Of a DNA stretch of 64,000 bases, positions 18,570 to 27,357 are shown one piece after another. The first letter of the stretch is position 1; each line of letters begins with the position of its first letter. The stretch is from assembly GCF_000317025.1 (NCBI RefSeq), contig NC_019689.1, forward strand, positions 943,501 to 1,007,500. The letters run 5' to 3'. A program made the position numbers and the translations under genes. This DNA comes from Pleurocapsa sp. PCC 7327 (GTDB lineage Bacteria > Cyanobacteriota > Cyanobacteriia > Cyanobacteriales > Microcystaceae). The notes beneath the pieces were generated by a model, which was given only the letters and a program-made list of their open reading frames with translations, had not been told where the DNA came from and did not search any database.

Positions 18570-19457
18570 ATGATGCGAGCAAGCTTTAACTTTCTTAAAT
18601 ACAGTGCAGCAACTTTTTTGGGATTAGGATTTGCAATTGGGTCTGCTCAAGCTCTTACTATTACTCCAACTAACGATGGTAATACTCTTGCCAATAACAT
18701 TTTAGGTTCCGGGATTTCTATCGTACCAGGTTCTATCAACTACATTGGTGTAAACGGTGCGGCGGGAACTTTCACGAACGGACTATCATCTGGTATTGGC
18801 ATTGACCAAGGTATCATTTTAACTACTGGTCGAGCTACTAATGCAGTAGGACCAAATACTGTGGATAATATTAGCGAAAATAATTCAACTCCGGGGGATG
18901 CCGATCTAAGTACGTTAATCGGTGGAGCTACTACCTATGATGCTAATATCCTCGAATTCGAGTTTGAAAGTGCTGGTGGCGACCTATTCTTTGATTACGT
19001 ATTCGCTTCAGAGGAATACAACGAGTATGTTAATTCTAGCTTCAATGATGTTTTTGGCTTCTTCCTCAATGGAGTAAATATTGCTCTCATTCCTGGAACT
19101 AGCACGCCAGTTGCAATTAACAATGTTAACTTAGGGAGCAATTCAGCTTTTTACAACAACAACGATCCCAGTGACTTAGGAACGCCTACTCCCTTCAATA
19201 TTCAGTACGATGGCTTCACTAAAGTGTTTACAGCACAGGTACTAGGATTAACTCCAGGTAAGCATAAAATTAAACTAGCGATCGCTGACACTGGAGATAG
19301 TATACTCGATTCTGCTGTTTTCATTAAAGCTAGTAGTTTTTCAGATAAGCCTACCGATCCTGGCAAACAAGTTCCCGAACCTGCTTCTGTAATAAGTTTG
19401 CTTACATTGGGTGCGATTGGCATGGGATCGGTCTTAAAAAGCCAAAAAAGCAGCTAA
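18570..19457 (+). CDS. choice-of-anchor L family protein with PEP-CTERM signal
   Basis: About 295 aa from ATG 18570. A signal peptide (SAATFLGLGFAIGSAQA) is followed by an extracellular beta-rich domain of the choice-of-anchor L type, with GIDQGIILTTGRATNAVGPN, DANILEFEFESAGGD and FVFASEEYNEYV-like segments (here YVFASEEYNEYV). The C-terminus is a PEP-CTERM sorting tail: VPEPASVISLLTLGAIG, a hydrophobic helix, then basic residues. Such proteins are processed by an exosortase and released or attached to the envelope. The exosortase gene is not in this window. The function of the domain is unknown. Confidence 0.85.
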   Translation: MMRASFNFLKYSAATFLGLGFAIGSAQALTITPTNDGNTLANNILGSGISIVPGSINYIGVNGAAGTFTNGLSSGIGIDQGIILTTGRATNAVGPNTVDNISENNSTPGDADLSTLIGGATTYDANILEFEFESAGGDLFFDYVFASEEYNEYVNSSFNDVFGFFLNGVNIALIPGTSTPVAINNVNLGSNSAFYNNNDPSDLGTPTPFNIQYDGFTKVFTAQVLGLTPGKHKIKLAIADTGDSILDSAVFIKASSFSDKPTDPGKQVPEPASVISLLTLGAIGMGSVLKSQKSS

Positions 19458-19484
19458 CTGAGAAGTCTAGCCTCAACTAACTGC

Positions 19485-19527
19485 TAACTTAATACTTTTA
19501 TTCTATTTTAAAACTTGTCGCGATCGC
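19485..19527. repeat. 43-nt direct repeat, left copy
   Basis: Aligns to 20141-20183 with 36 of 43 identical positions, including CTATTTTA, AACTTGT and a HIP1 octamer. The two copies are 656 bp apart and bracket the toxin-antitoxin remnant. Confidence 0.65.
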
Positions 19528-19609
19528 CTAATTGTTGAAAGAAAGCGATCGCATCTTCTTTCTCCTGCTCTAACAGATACCAAGGCAGTGCGTTACGCTA
19601 AATATAACC

Positions 19610-19955
19610 TCAAGGAATATTTAGAGCTTTCTTAAGTGCATTTTGGACTAAAATTAAAAGATATGATGGCAAAATGTCTAGCTTTCTTTGCAAAACCGAT
19701 CGAGCGATAGTAGCGATTTTATCTGCCCTAATTAAAGATGTCTTTTTCAAACCTGTTAGAGAAAATTCAGGATGGTCTTCTTTAATTAGTCCCCAAGCCT
19801 CTTGCAAGTTGCGATTGGAAATTTTGGAAAATATTCCTACAATAATCAGTTCTTCTCGATGAGTTGCTAAAACAAGAGCAGGTCTGACTTTAGTTGATGC
19901 AAGATCGCTGAAAGGAAATCTAACTAACCAAATTTCTGCTGCTAGGATTCAACAT
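19610..19955 (-). pseudogene. MazF/PemK-like toxin, frameshifted near the start
   Basis: Read on the minus strand, the frame EIWLVRFPFSDLAS, KVRPALVLATHREEL, and FSLTGLKKTSLIRADKIATI is a clear PemK/MazF-type endoribonuclease that would cleave mRNA. It ends normally near ALKKALNIP. The only well-placed ATG (19955, behind GGAAGGAGA) is in another frame, which hits TAG after 11 codons. In the toxin frame a TGA precedes the conserved part. A one-base shift near codon 7 would restore it, so the gene is probably dead unless an unusual start is used. Confidence 0.7.
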
Positions 19956-20130
19956 TATATATATCTCCTTCCTCGTCGTCCCACTCTTGAAATCCCGTTT
20001 CTGCCAATTGCATCAGAGTTAGAGTTTCTAACTTTTCTTCAAGGTCTTTTAATAGTGCGATCTGTTCTTGTATGGGTAATTGAAAGATTAAAGTTTTAAT
20101 TTCTTCTAAAGTTAGATTGGATTCATAAGT
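19942..20130 (-). pseudogene. antitoxin partner of the MazF-like remnant
   Basis: A minus-strand frame reads NLTLEEIKTLIFQLPIQEQ, ALLKDLEEKLETLTLMQLAE and GFQEWDDEEGDIYNVES, then stops at 19942. Small acidic cyanobacterial antitoxins look like this. The stop overlaps the toxin ATG, the usual coupling. No ATG, GTG or TTG is present at the expected start, and the nearby ATG at about 20125 is in a different frame and stops at once. I read it as decayed, or missing its first codons. Confidence 0.6.
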
Positions 20131-20140
20131 ATCTAATTAG

Positions 20141-20183
20141 TAACTTAATGTTGTAACTCTATTTTAGAACTTGTAGCGATCGC
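20141..20183. repeat. 43-nt direct repeat, right copy
   Basis: Partner of 19485-19527. It starts TAACTTAAT and ends with a HIP1 octamer just before the 3' end of the pentapeptide-repeat gene. Confidence 0.65.
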
Positions 20184-20187
20184 ATTG

Positions 20188-22140
20188 TTACTTCAGATAA
20201 ATCAGTAAGTTTAATCCAGGGATAGTTCGAGAAAGCGTCCACAATAACAAAGCAATATAGAGAATTCCCAAACTCCATTGATACCAAACTATAGTAGAAA
20301 TCGTGCCGGGAAGATGTTGGTCTCGCAAGCGAATATCATTAAATCCCAATTTAATAAAATTATTTAAACTAAAATCGTAGTAATTTAACCAATTCCAGCG
20401 GCGTTCCCAAATTAGAGGTACGTAGCGATCGCGGAAAAAGGGGAAATTAGGAATGACAGGCAATCGAACGATTAATAAACGCAATTGTCGCATACTTCCA
20501 TCTTCAAGAAAATAGGAAGAATGCATTAAATCGTGATAGCGACCTTTGTGATAAAGATAGCTGACTAATCCAAGCGGAATGGGAAACAAAATTACGCTCA
20601 GGCAGGCTAATGTTATCCAAGGTTCTTCTGAAGCTTGAAAAATATTGGTTAGACCGATTATCGTCAGCAAAACCACGCTGGCAATCATACAAATCGTGTC
20701 GTAGCGATTGGGAAGAATAGGAGTAGGAATGCGTCGTCGCCAGCGATCGATCGCCCAAAATAAAACCCCAAAATAACCGATCGCGATAATTCCTACTCCA
20801 AAAACAATACTAAAATTAGTTCCATAACCGCTTAGAAGAATCAGTAAGCTTAAAAAGAGCCAATTGAAAAGATTTCTCATCCATTTCAATTGAAAAACTT
20901 GTTGATAGGGAATTTCAAAAATCTCCTTGCCCAATTGTTGGAGTCTCAGTCTTTCGATTTTGTATTCGATTTGATTGGCGTCGGGAATTTGCTCTAAATT
21001 GCGAAAATTACGAATTAAATTGCGATAAACTGTCTTATTGTCTTCAAGGTTGGATAACGACATAACGCGACCGATAACTCCAGTATCTCCTAGAATTTTG
21101 GCGCGATCTGAATCAAAGGCTAACCCCGAAACATTTAAAGTAGTTTTAGGAGAAAAAAATGCATTACTAAAATCGACTTGTCCTAGAAGTTTTACATCTC
21201 GAAAGTCTATCGAACGATCGAAGCGAGTTGCCCGAAAAGCAATAGATTGTTCAAAAGTTGAATTAACTAAAGAAAGAGATCCAAAAAAGTGACTTTTAGA
21301 AAATAAAATGCGATCGCGCGCATCGATCTGACTAAAATCTGCATCTTTTAGCGACTGAATACGAGTAAAAGTCGCTAATTGAACGAATTCAGATTGGCTA
21401 AAACTAACTTCAGCTTCAAAATGACTGCCTGTAAAATTAGCGCTTTCTAAAAAGCGATCTTGACGAAATTTTGCCCCTCCAAGAAAGACGCTATTGCTAA
21501 AGTTAACCTCTCGTCTAAAAGTCGTTCGGCTAAAATCAGCCGTTCTTGCAAAACGAGTTTCCGACCAATTTCCCTCTTGAGTAAAAGTAGCATCTGTTGT
21601 TTCTACCCGTTGTAAAAAGATTACCTTACTAAAATCTGCTTGACCTGCAAATCGAGAATTATTTAGGATTAAAGGCCCTCGAACAACCGTTACTGAAGTA
21701 ATTTGTTCGCCCGGTTGTGATAAAAAACGTTTATCCTGTTTGAGTTCTTCTTGTTCTATTGGCGTAAATAATGGCGGTAAAGATGCTTGAAAAAGAGGGG
21801 TTAACAGACCTAATTTACTAGCAATAAATTCTCCCTGAATAAAAGAGTCGCTAAAATCTAAACCTAATGGTTGTTTAGAACGATTGAGATGAGTCTGTAA
21901 TTGCTGATAAAATTGTTCTCGAAAAATAGTATTTTCGCTAGTTAAATCGATAATAAAGTTTCGCAGATCGATTGTATAAAATCCTTCGCTAAGGAGGGGA
22001 GAATTGAGGCGTTCTTGCAATAGAGGTAGGGTTAAAGGAACTCTTTCCGATGCGGCTAAAGCTGGAGAAGTCCACAGCAACAGAAACAAAAAGACCCACA
22101 AGCTAACGATTAGCTCGAGCCAATTCCTAATTTTTGTCAT
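20188..22140 (-). CDS. pentapeptide-repeat membrane protein
   Basis: A 650-aa protein with signal peptide (LIVSLWVFLFLLLWTSPALAA). The first part is mixed. Residues about 155-345 carry pentapeptide-like repeats with the A(D/N)FS..F pattern (for example QADFSKVIF, TADFSRTTF, EVNFSNSVF, SANFTGSHF), which would build a right-handed quadrilateral beta-helix outside the cytoplasm. A linker and four or five membrane helices follow (about 425-640), including YGTNFSIVFGVGIIAIGYFG. The exported repeat plus C-terminal membrane domain recurs in cyanobacteria; function unknown. Confidence 0.8.
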   Translation of the reverse strand: MTKIRNWLELIVSLWVFLFLLLWTSPALAASERVPLTLPLLQERLNSPLLSEGFYTIDLRNFIIDLTSENTIFREQFYQQLQTHLNRSKQPLGLDFSDSFIQGEFIASKLGLLTPLFQASLPPLFTPIEQEELKQDKRFLSQPGEQITSVTVVRGPLILNNSRFAGQADFSKVIFLQRVETTDATFTQEGNWSETRFARTADFSRTTFRREVNFSNSVFLGGAKFRQDRFLESANFTGSHFEAEVSFSQSEFVQLATFTRIQSLKDADFSQIDARDRILFSKSHFFGSLSLVNSTFEQSIAFRATRFDRSIDFRDVKLLGQVDFSNAFFSPKTTLNVSGLAFDSDRAKILGDTGVIGRVMSLSNLEDNKTVYRNLIRNFRNLEQIPDANQIEYKIERLRLQQLGKEIFEIPYQQVFQLKWMRNLFNWLFLSLLILLSGYGTNFSIVFGVGIIAIGYFGVLFWAIDRWRRRIPTPILPNRYDTICMIASVVLLTIIGLTNIFQASEEPWITLACLSVILFPIPLGLVSYLYHKGRYHDLMHSSYFLEDGSMRQLRLLIVRLPVIPNFPFFRDRYVPLIWERRWNWLNYYDFSLNNFIKLGFNDIRLRDQHLPGTISTIVWYQWSLGILYIALLLWTLSRTIPGLNLLIYLK

Positions 22141-22294
22141 TGGTCATTGGTCATTTGTCCTTTGTCCTTCGATTTCGGATTGAGGAGTAGTTAGTCGTTA
22201 ATTGTCTTTCCATCCCCCAACTTCCCACACTCCCCACACTCCCCATACTCCCAGTTTCTCTTTCCTTTAGAAAAAAGCCTCTGTCTCCTGTTCC

Positions 22295-22621
22295 CTATTC
22301 CGCCTCCAAAGGAGCCATCGTTAATCCTTCGCGTCTTAATTGTTGGTGGTAGAGTTCGGCTTGTTCTAAGGGACCTACCCAGACGATTGCCTGTCCTTCA
22401 TAATGAACCTGTTCGGTTAAACTCCAAGCACGATCGCTTGTCATTCCCGGAATATACTTAAGCAAGCACCGCGCTACGTGCTCGAAGGTATTGAAATCGT
22501 CGTTGAGAACGATTACCTTATAGTTGGGATAGGGTTGACCAACGACCTGACTGGATTTTTCTGGCGCTACAGTAGGAGCGGTAGTCATTGCTGTAACGAC
22601 TGCTGACACTCTAGCGTTCAT
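22295..22621 (-). CDS. clpS: ATP-dependent Clp protease adaptor ClpS
   Basis: A 108-aa protein from the ATG at 22621; an in-frame GTG lies four codons upstream. It delivers N-degron substrates to ClpAP/ClpCP. The signatures are YKVIVLNDDFNTFEHVARCLLK without its first residues, i.e. VLNDDFNTFEHV, and LTEQVHYEGQAIVWVGPLEQAE. The DDFNTFEHV segment forms the substrate pocket. It resembles the standard cyanobacterial ClpS more than the divergent second copy. Confidence 0.92.
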   Translation of the reverse strand: MNARVSAVVTAMTTAPTVAPEKSSQVVGQPYPNYKVIVLNDDFNTFEHVARCLLKYIPGMTSDRAWSLTEQVHYEGQAIVWVGPLEQAELYHQQLRREGLTMAPLEAE

Positions 22622-22894
22622 AGCTCGAATCACCTAAAAGACTACTTACTATCATTAAAGTTAATTTTTGCCGTTAGTGTAACTATATTTTAAGAAGTGG
22701 ATAAACAGAAAGCGATTTGTCTTTGGCTAAAGTGCGATCGCACGATCTCCTGTTTGCCAAATGCCACGTGGATTCATCTTCTTTGAGGCAAGGCATTTGA
22801 GTTCTTAATCTAAATTTTGGATTATATTGATAGATTTTAATATAGATGCGGACAACTTCCCCCACTCAGAAGCTTGAATTAAGGTAGAGAGAAA

Positions 22895-23863
22895 ATGGCC
22901 CAACAGATTCAAACACAATTTAGTAGCAAGAAGCTGATTAAATTCCTGACCAAGACTATCAAGAAAGCGCTCGTTCAAAAAGGAATTAATCCATCAACTC
23001 GACAGGGAAATAAAGAATTAGCTCTGCTAGTAAGCAAGATTAGCAAAGAGCCTTTTAAGAGTTGGGAGCAAGCTAAAATAGTTGGAGAAAAATTGGGAGA
23101 AATTATCGTAGAAACCTCTCAAAAAAAAGACAAAACATATTTGGATAAAGGAGTAATTAGACAAATAGCTTTTCAAAAGAAGATTCTTTCTTTAGCTGAG
23201 TTTTCTACCGAAGAATCGCAACCAAGCCAGCGATCGCTTGAGGATAATACTGAGGATAATACTTCAGAAGTTGTTGCTAGAGAAGATTCCGGATCGGAAC
23301 AAGTTGCTCGACCAACAGAAACCTTGCAGACAACTGAGGAATTAACCTCTGCGAAAAAAGAAGATTCCGTCTCTGTAGCAGCTCCCAAAAAAGATTCTGC
23401 CCCAATGAGTCTGAAAGATCGTCTGGGAGAAGACATCAAATCAGCTATGAAAGCTAAAGATAAAATTCGTTTAGAAACTGTCAGAAGTATTAAAAAAGCT
23501 TTACTGGAAAAAGAAGTAGCTGTACGTCCGTCAGGACAAGACAGCTTAACAGAAGAACAAGAAATAGAACTCCTAGCTCAACAAGCCAAACAGCGACGCG
23601 ACTCCATCGAACAGTACCGACAAGCGGGACGAAACGACTTAGCAGACAAAGAAGCCCAGGAACTTGCCATTATCGAAACTTATCTACCCAAGCAATTGTC
23701 CGATGAAGAACTGAGCGCGATTCTCGATGAGATCGTTGCTTCAGTAGGCGCGACATCTCCGAAAGATATAGGCAAAGTTATGGGCGTTGCCATGAAACAG
23801 CTGAAAGGAAAAGCAGAGGGAAAAAAAATTCAGGAAATAGTCAAGGGCAAGTTAGGAGGATAA
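22895..23863 (+). CDS. GatB/YqeY-domain protein with long N-terminal extension
   Basis: A 322-aa protein. The C-terminal 150 residues from MSLKDRLGEDIKSAMKAKDK are a complete GatB/YqeY domain, the tRNA-binding-type tail domain also found in GatB, with the ETYLPKQLSDEEL and DIGKVMGVAMKQLKGKA motifs. The first 105 residues form a separate basic helical region (KKLIKFLTKTIKKALVQKG), joined by an acidic Ser/Glu/Thr-rich linker of about 65 residues. Stand-alone YqeY proteins are usually about 150 aa, so the doubled length is unusual. The ATG at 22895 is well placed. Confidence 0.8.
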   Translation: MAQQIQTQFSSKKLIKFLTKTIKKALVQKGINPSTRQGNKELALLVSKISKEPFKSWEQAKIVGEKLGEIIVETSQKKDKTYLDKGVIRQIAFQKKILSLAEFSTEESQPSQRSLEDNTEDNTSEVVAREDSGSEQVARPTETLQTTEELTSAKKEDSVSVAAPKKDSAPMSLKDRLGEDIKSAMKAKDKIRLETVRSIKKALLEKEVAVRPSGQDSLTEEQEIELLAQQAKQRRDSIEQYRQAGRNDLADKEAQELAIIETYLPKQLSDEELSAILDEIVASVGATSPKDIGKVMGVAMKQLKGKAEGKKIQEIVKGKLGG

Positions 23864-23918
23864 TCGAGTCTGGAAAGTTTTTAAATTCATTGGGCGTAGT
23901 TACGCTTGAACTAAATGT

Positions 23919-24221
23919 TTATCGAATCGTGTAGCCGCGTGCTTTTAGACAGGCAGTTAAAGCTTGATTGTAAGCTTGTATGCGCTGTTGTCTCTGGCGC
24001 TGTGCTTGCGGATCTTGAGACTCCTTTTGAGACATAGGCTTGGTAGGATCGAAATCAGTCTGTTCTCTTGCCTGTTGATTGCACTCGCGTAGGTCTTGAG
24101 TCTGTTGCGCTTGGCTTTGTCCTTGTTCGGGATAGATAAAAGATTCTCCATAGCTAACCTCGGCGCCGACTAAAATAGCACCGATAATCGCAAAGATCGT
24201 TGTTGTGAGAAATATTTTCAT
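23919..24221 (-). CDS. small exported protein with two cysteines
   Basis: A 100-aa protein with a signal peptide (IFLTTTIFAIIGAILVGAEVS) and a Gln/Arg-rich mature part. Two cysteines (RECNQQ and TACLKARGY) could form a disulfide in the periplasm. The ending CLKARGYTIR resembles the tail of small bacterial lipoprotein-like proteins of unknown role. No enzyme motif is seen. It converges with the YqeY gene and diverges from the GTPase gene. Confidence 0.55.
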   Translation of the reverse strand: MKIFLTTTIFAIIGAILVGAEVSYGESFIYPEQGQSQAQQTQDLRECNQQAREQTDFDPTKPMSQKESQDPQAQRQRQQRIQAYNQALTACLKARGYTIR

Positions 24222-24361
24222 AAATCGACTCCTAATGATTTATTTCTCAATCTAGCTTCTACAGAAACAGCGATCGATGAGTTAAGAAGTTCCATGCCCC
24301 TCAATTAGTCCTCGAATTAGAGCAAAATAGAGCTAGTAGGCTATCTTTTTTCTATCCAACC

Positions 24362-25723
24362 TTGACTCAAACTCTATCCCATCAAGAAATTCACTATAAC
24401 CAAGCTCGCGCTAGCTTGCAACAAGCCTTGTCCTGGTATTCCAGCTTTCGCCGTCACTGGAATTATCCTCCCAATCCAGAACTGCAAGCATCCGTGCGCA
24501 AAGACTTACAGTCTTTAAAATCTGCCCTAGACAAACTAGAGCAAAAAGTTATTAGGATTGCAGCTTTTGGGTTGGTCAGTCGCGGCAAATCTGCCGTCGT
24601 CAATGCGTTGCTAGGTCAGAAAGTCTTGCAAACGGGACCCCTTCATGGCGTAACTCAATGGCCCCGTTCGGTGCGCTGGACTCCTGCTAGCGGTAAGGTA
24701 CACGTAGAGTTGATCGATACGCCGGGACTCGATGAAATCGAAGGAGAAGCGAGGGCGGAAATGGCGCGAGAAGTGGCGCGTCAAGCTGATTTAATCTTGT
24801 TTATCGTGGCAGGGGATATTACTCGCACAGAATATCAAGCATTATGCGAACTCAGGAAGAGTCAAAAGCCACTAATTCTGGTCTTTAATAAAATCGATCT
24901 TTATCCAGAGGTAGACCGAGAAGAAATTTATAAACAATTACAAGTGTTGGGAACGGGGAGTTCGGATAGAGACGCACCACAAATTTTATCGCCCGATGAA
25001 ATCGTCATGGTAGCGGCAGAACCGCAACCCGTTCCGGTAAGAGTGGAATGGTCAGATGGGAGAGTGACTGAGGAATGGGAAATGCCACCTCCCCAGATTG
25101 ACGAACTCAAAGAGAATATTCTCAAAATTTTAAATCGAGAAGGGCGATCGCTGCTTGCTCTCAATGCTCTTTTTCAAGCCAAAGAAGCTGAAGCCAATAT
25201 TGCTAAAAAAACTCTAGAAATCCGTCAAGAAGAAGCCGAAGCTATTATCTGGAGATATGCCAAATATAAAGCCCTAGCCGTTTCGCTCAATCCCATTGCT
25301 ATTTTGGATTTAGTCGGCGGCATGATGGCGGATTTAGCCCTGATTCGGGCTTTGGCGCGGTTGTATGGATTGCCGATAACCAGTCATGAAGCGGGCAAGC
25401 TGTGGCGAACGATTCTGATTAGTTCTGGCGGATTGTTGATAGGAGAAATTGCTAGTAGTTTCGTGCTTGGAATCGAGAAAAGTACGGCTGCTGCAACCAG
25501 TCTCTTTGAAAGTCCTGCTGCCTTGGCAACCTATGCTAGCACCGCACTGACTCAAGGCGGCATAGCGGGCTACAGTGCTTATAGAATCGGTAAAGCAGCA
25601 CAAGAATATTTAGAAAAAGGATGCAGTTGGGGACCGCTTGGACCAAGTACGGTAATTCGAGAGATCTTCGCTCAAATAGAACCTAATACAATTCTGGCGC
25701 GACTGCGGCAGGAATTGTCTTAA
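24362..25723 (+). CDS. GTPase with C-terminal DUF697-like membrane domain
   Basis: A 453-aa protein starting at TTG 24362; no ATG is near. An N-terminal helical region is followed by a G domain with GLVSRGKSAVVNALLG (G1), DTPGLDEIEG (G3) and NKIDLYPE (G4). After residue about 300 come hydrophobic helices of the DUF697 type (ILDLVGGMMADLALIRALA, then GGLLIGEIASSFVLG). Such Era/YcjX-like GTPases are thought to act at the membrane, but their target is unknown. It converges on cpcT with an 8-nt gap. Confidence 0.82.
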   Translation: MTQTLSHQEIHYNQARASLQQALSWYSSFRRHWNYPPNPELQASVRKDLQSLKSALDKLEQKVIRIAAFGLVSRGKSAVVNALLGQKVLQTGPLHGVTQWPRSVRWTPASGKVHVELIDTPGLDEIEGEARAEMAREVARQADLILFIVAGDITRTEYQALCELRKSQKPLILVFNKIDLYPEVDREEIYKQLQVLGTGSSDRDAPQILSPDEIVMVAAEPQPVPVRVEWSDGRVTEEWEMPPPQIDELKENILKILNREGRSLLALNALFQAKEAEANIAKKTLEIRQEEAEAIIWRYAKYKALAVSLNPIAILDLVGGMMADLALIRALARLYGLPITSHEAGKLWRTILISSGGLLIGEIASSFVLGIEKSTAAATSLFESPAALATYASTALTQGGIAGYSAYRIGKAAQEYLEKGCSWGPLGPSTVIREIFAQIEPNTILARLRQELS

Positions 25724-25731
25724 TAAAGATT

Positions 25732-26346
25732 TCAGACAGGGAATTCGGCTGAAAAATCCTGACGCTTGACGAAGCGATAGGGACCCATCAATGCGCCCCA
25801 AATCGCTTGACCCGTCGTCGGATCGATTCCTTTGTCATGGGTTTTCAGTTCGTCGGGAGTGACTTCAAACCCAAGCGATACTTGATAGGTTTGACCCCCG
25901 TAGGTGAAACGGCAAGGCTTTTCTGAAGCCGGAGATGCTTTAAACTTAAAGCGATCGCGATCTAGTCTCTCTATCTCGACGTTCAGGGTACAACTCGGTA
26001 AAAACTCCACTTGTTCTGGAGTCAGTTGCCGAAGTAATTCCGGCTTACTGCTCGCACCCCGAACGGCATCAAGATCCTTAAACATATAATGCTCTACTCG
26101 GAGGGGAAGAGGATGGGTTTGGCTTTGTCTCAATCGCAGCAAACGCGGGCGATAGGGTTGCTCTAGATTAACAATACTCGCTTGTTCGGCAAAGAGCGTC
26201 AAACTATCTTCCCTAAATAGAGAAGTCGGGCGCAACCACAGGCGCAGATGAACGTACCAAATAGGTTCGGCAAGGGCTTGTTGCCGATTGTCGAATTCAC
26301 CTGCGAGATATCGTCCGAGGGCAGCGAGTTCTGGCGAAAAATTCAT
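25732..26346 (-). CDS. cpcT: phycobiliprotein chromophore lyase CpcT/CpeT
   Basis: A 204-aa bilin lyase. CpcT attaches phycocyanobilin to the second cysteine (about Cys153) of beta-phycocyanin. The family opening LAALGRYLAGEFDNRQQA, the IWYVHLRLW segment, the central FKDLDAVRGAS and the late TYQVSLGFEVTPDELKTHD (eight-stranded barrel) are present. Length is standard. CpeT, the phycoerythrin counterpart, is similar, and no phycobiliprotein gene is nearby to decide between them. Confidence 0.88.
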   Translation of the reverse strand: MNFSPELAALGRYLAGEFDNRQQALAEPIWYVHLRLWLRPTSLFREDSLTLFAEQASIVNLEQPYRPRLLRLRQSQTHPLPLRVEHYMFKDLDAVRGASSKPELLRQLTPEQVEFLPSCTLNVEIERLDRDRFKFKASPASEKPCRFTYGGQTYQVSLGFEVTPDELKTHDKGIDPTTGQAIWGALMGPYRFVKRQDFSAEFPV

Positions 26347-26426
26347 AGAATAATTGACTTGTTATTCTGATAGGTTGTAAGGACTATATAGCTATTATTC
26401 AACCCGCTCTACAACTGATAACTGAT

Positions 26427-27320
26427 ATGACCATTTGGCAGCAGCCAGATCGAACATTTTCAACCACTCCAACGATTGAAACACGCAAGCAAGCGAGTCT
26501 TTTAGTTTTGCTTCTGCCCGCAACGATTTTTTTGCTGATTTTTTTCGTTCTTCCTTTGTTAATCGTACTGGTATATAGTTTCCTCGATCGCGGAACCTAT
26601 GGCGGCGTTAGCTGGACGTTTACCTTCAAGAACTACCAGCGACTTGCTGGAAGCGTGTACTGGACGGTGTTGTGGCGATCTTGTTGGCTGGCTTTGCTGA
26701 CAACTTTCGCTTGCTTGCTGGTTGGCTATCCGCTTGCTTTCTTCATCGCGACTCGTCCCCAACCTTGGCGCAGTATCTGTCTCTTATTGGTTATCGTTCC
26801 TTTCTGGACTAACTTTCTGGTGCGTACTTATGCTTGGATGGTTTTGCTGCGTACCGAAGGGGTCATTAATACTCTTCTCCAGGGTTTGCATCTCATCGAT
26901 AAACCCTTAACGCTGTTGTTTACTCCCTTCGCCGTTGGCATCGGGTTAATTTACGGTTATCTTCCTTTCATGGTTTTGCCTTTGTACGCCGCCATCGAAC
27001 GCTTCAACTTTTCTTTCATAGAAGCTGCCCACGATCTCGGTGCTGGCGATTGGCGTACCTTTTGGCAGGTAATACTCCCCTTAACTCGGCGAGGCATCCT
27101 CGCAGGTTCGCTACTCGTTTTTATCCCTTCTGTAGGGGCTTTTATTACCCCCGATATCTTAGGCGGTGCGAAAACGCTGACGATCGGCAATCTCATTCAA
27201 AATCAATTTCTCAAAGCCCGCGATTGGCCTTTCGGTTCTACCCTGTCTATTTTAATGATGGCAGTAATAATAATTCCGATCCTCTTCTATCTGCGCACGG
27301 CTGAAAAAGACGCTGGTTAA
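26427..27320 (+). CDS. potB: spermidine/putrescine-type ABC permease
   Basis: A 297-aa inner-membrane permease with six predicted helices. The EAA loop reads EAAHDLGAGDWRTFWQVILP, which docks the ATPase. The sequence KQASLLVLLLPATIFLLIFF starts the first helix. It is followed 37 nt later by a PotC-type permease, so the two make the heteromeric channel. The ATPase and binding protein are not adjacent; cpcT lies upstream and ndhA downstream. The substrate (a polyamine) is inferred from family similarity. Confidence 0.88.
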   Translation: MTIWQQPDRTFSTTPTIETRKQASLLVLLLPATIFLLIFFVLPLLIVLVYSFLDRGTYGGVSWTFTFKNYQRLAGSVYWTVLWRSCWLALLTTFACLLVGYPLAFFIATRPQPWRSICLLLVIVPFWTNFLVRTYAWMVLLRTEGVINTLLQGLHLIDKPLTLLFTPFAVGIGLIYGYLPFMVLPLYAAIERFNFSFIEAAHDLGAGDWRTFWQVILPLTRRGILAGSLLVFIPSVGAFITPDILGGAKTLTIGNLIQNQFLKARDWPFGSTLSILMMAVIIIPILFYLRTAEKDAG

Positions 27321-27357
27321 GTATAAGCTTTCTCTCTAATTTATGTAGGGTTAAATC

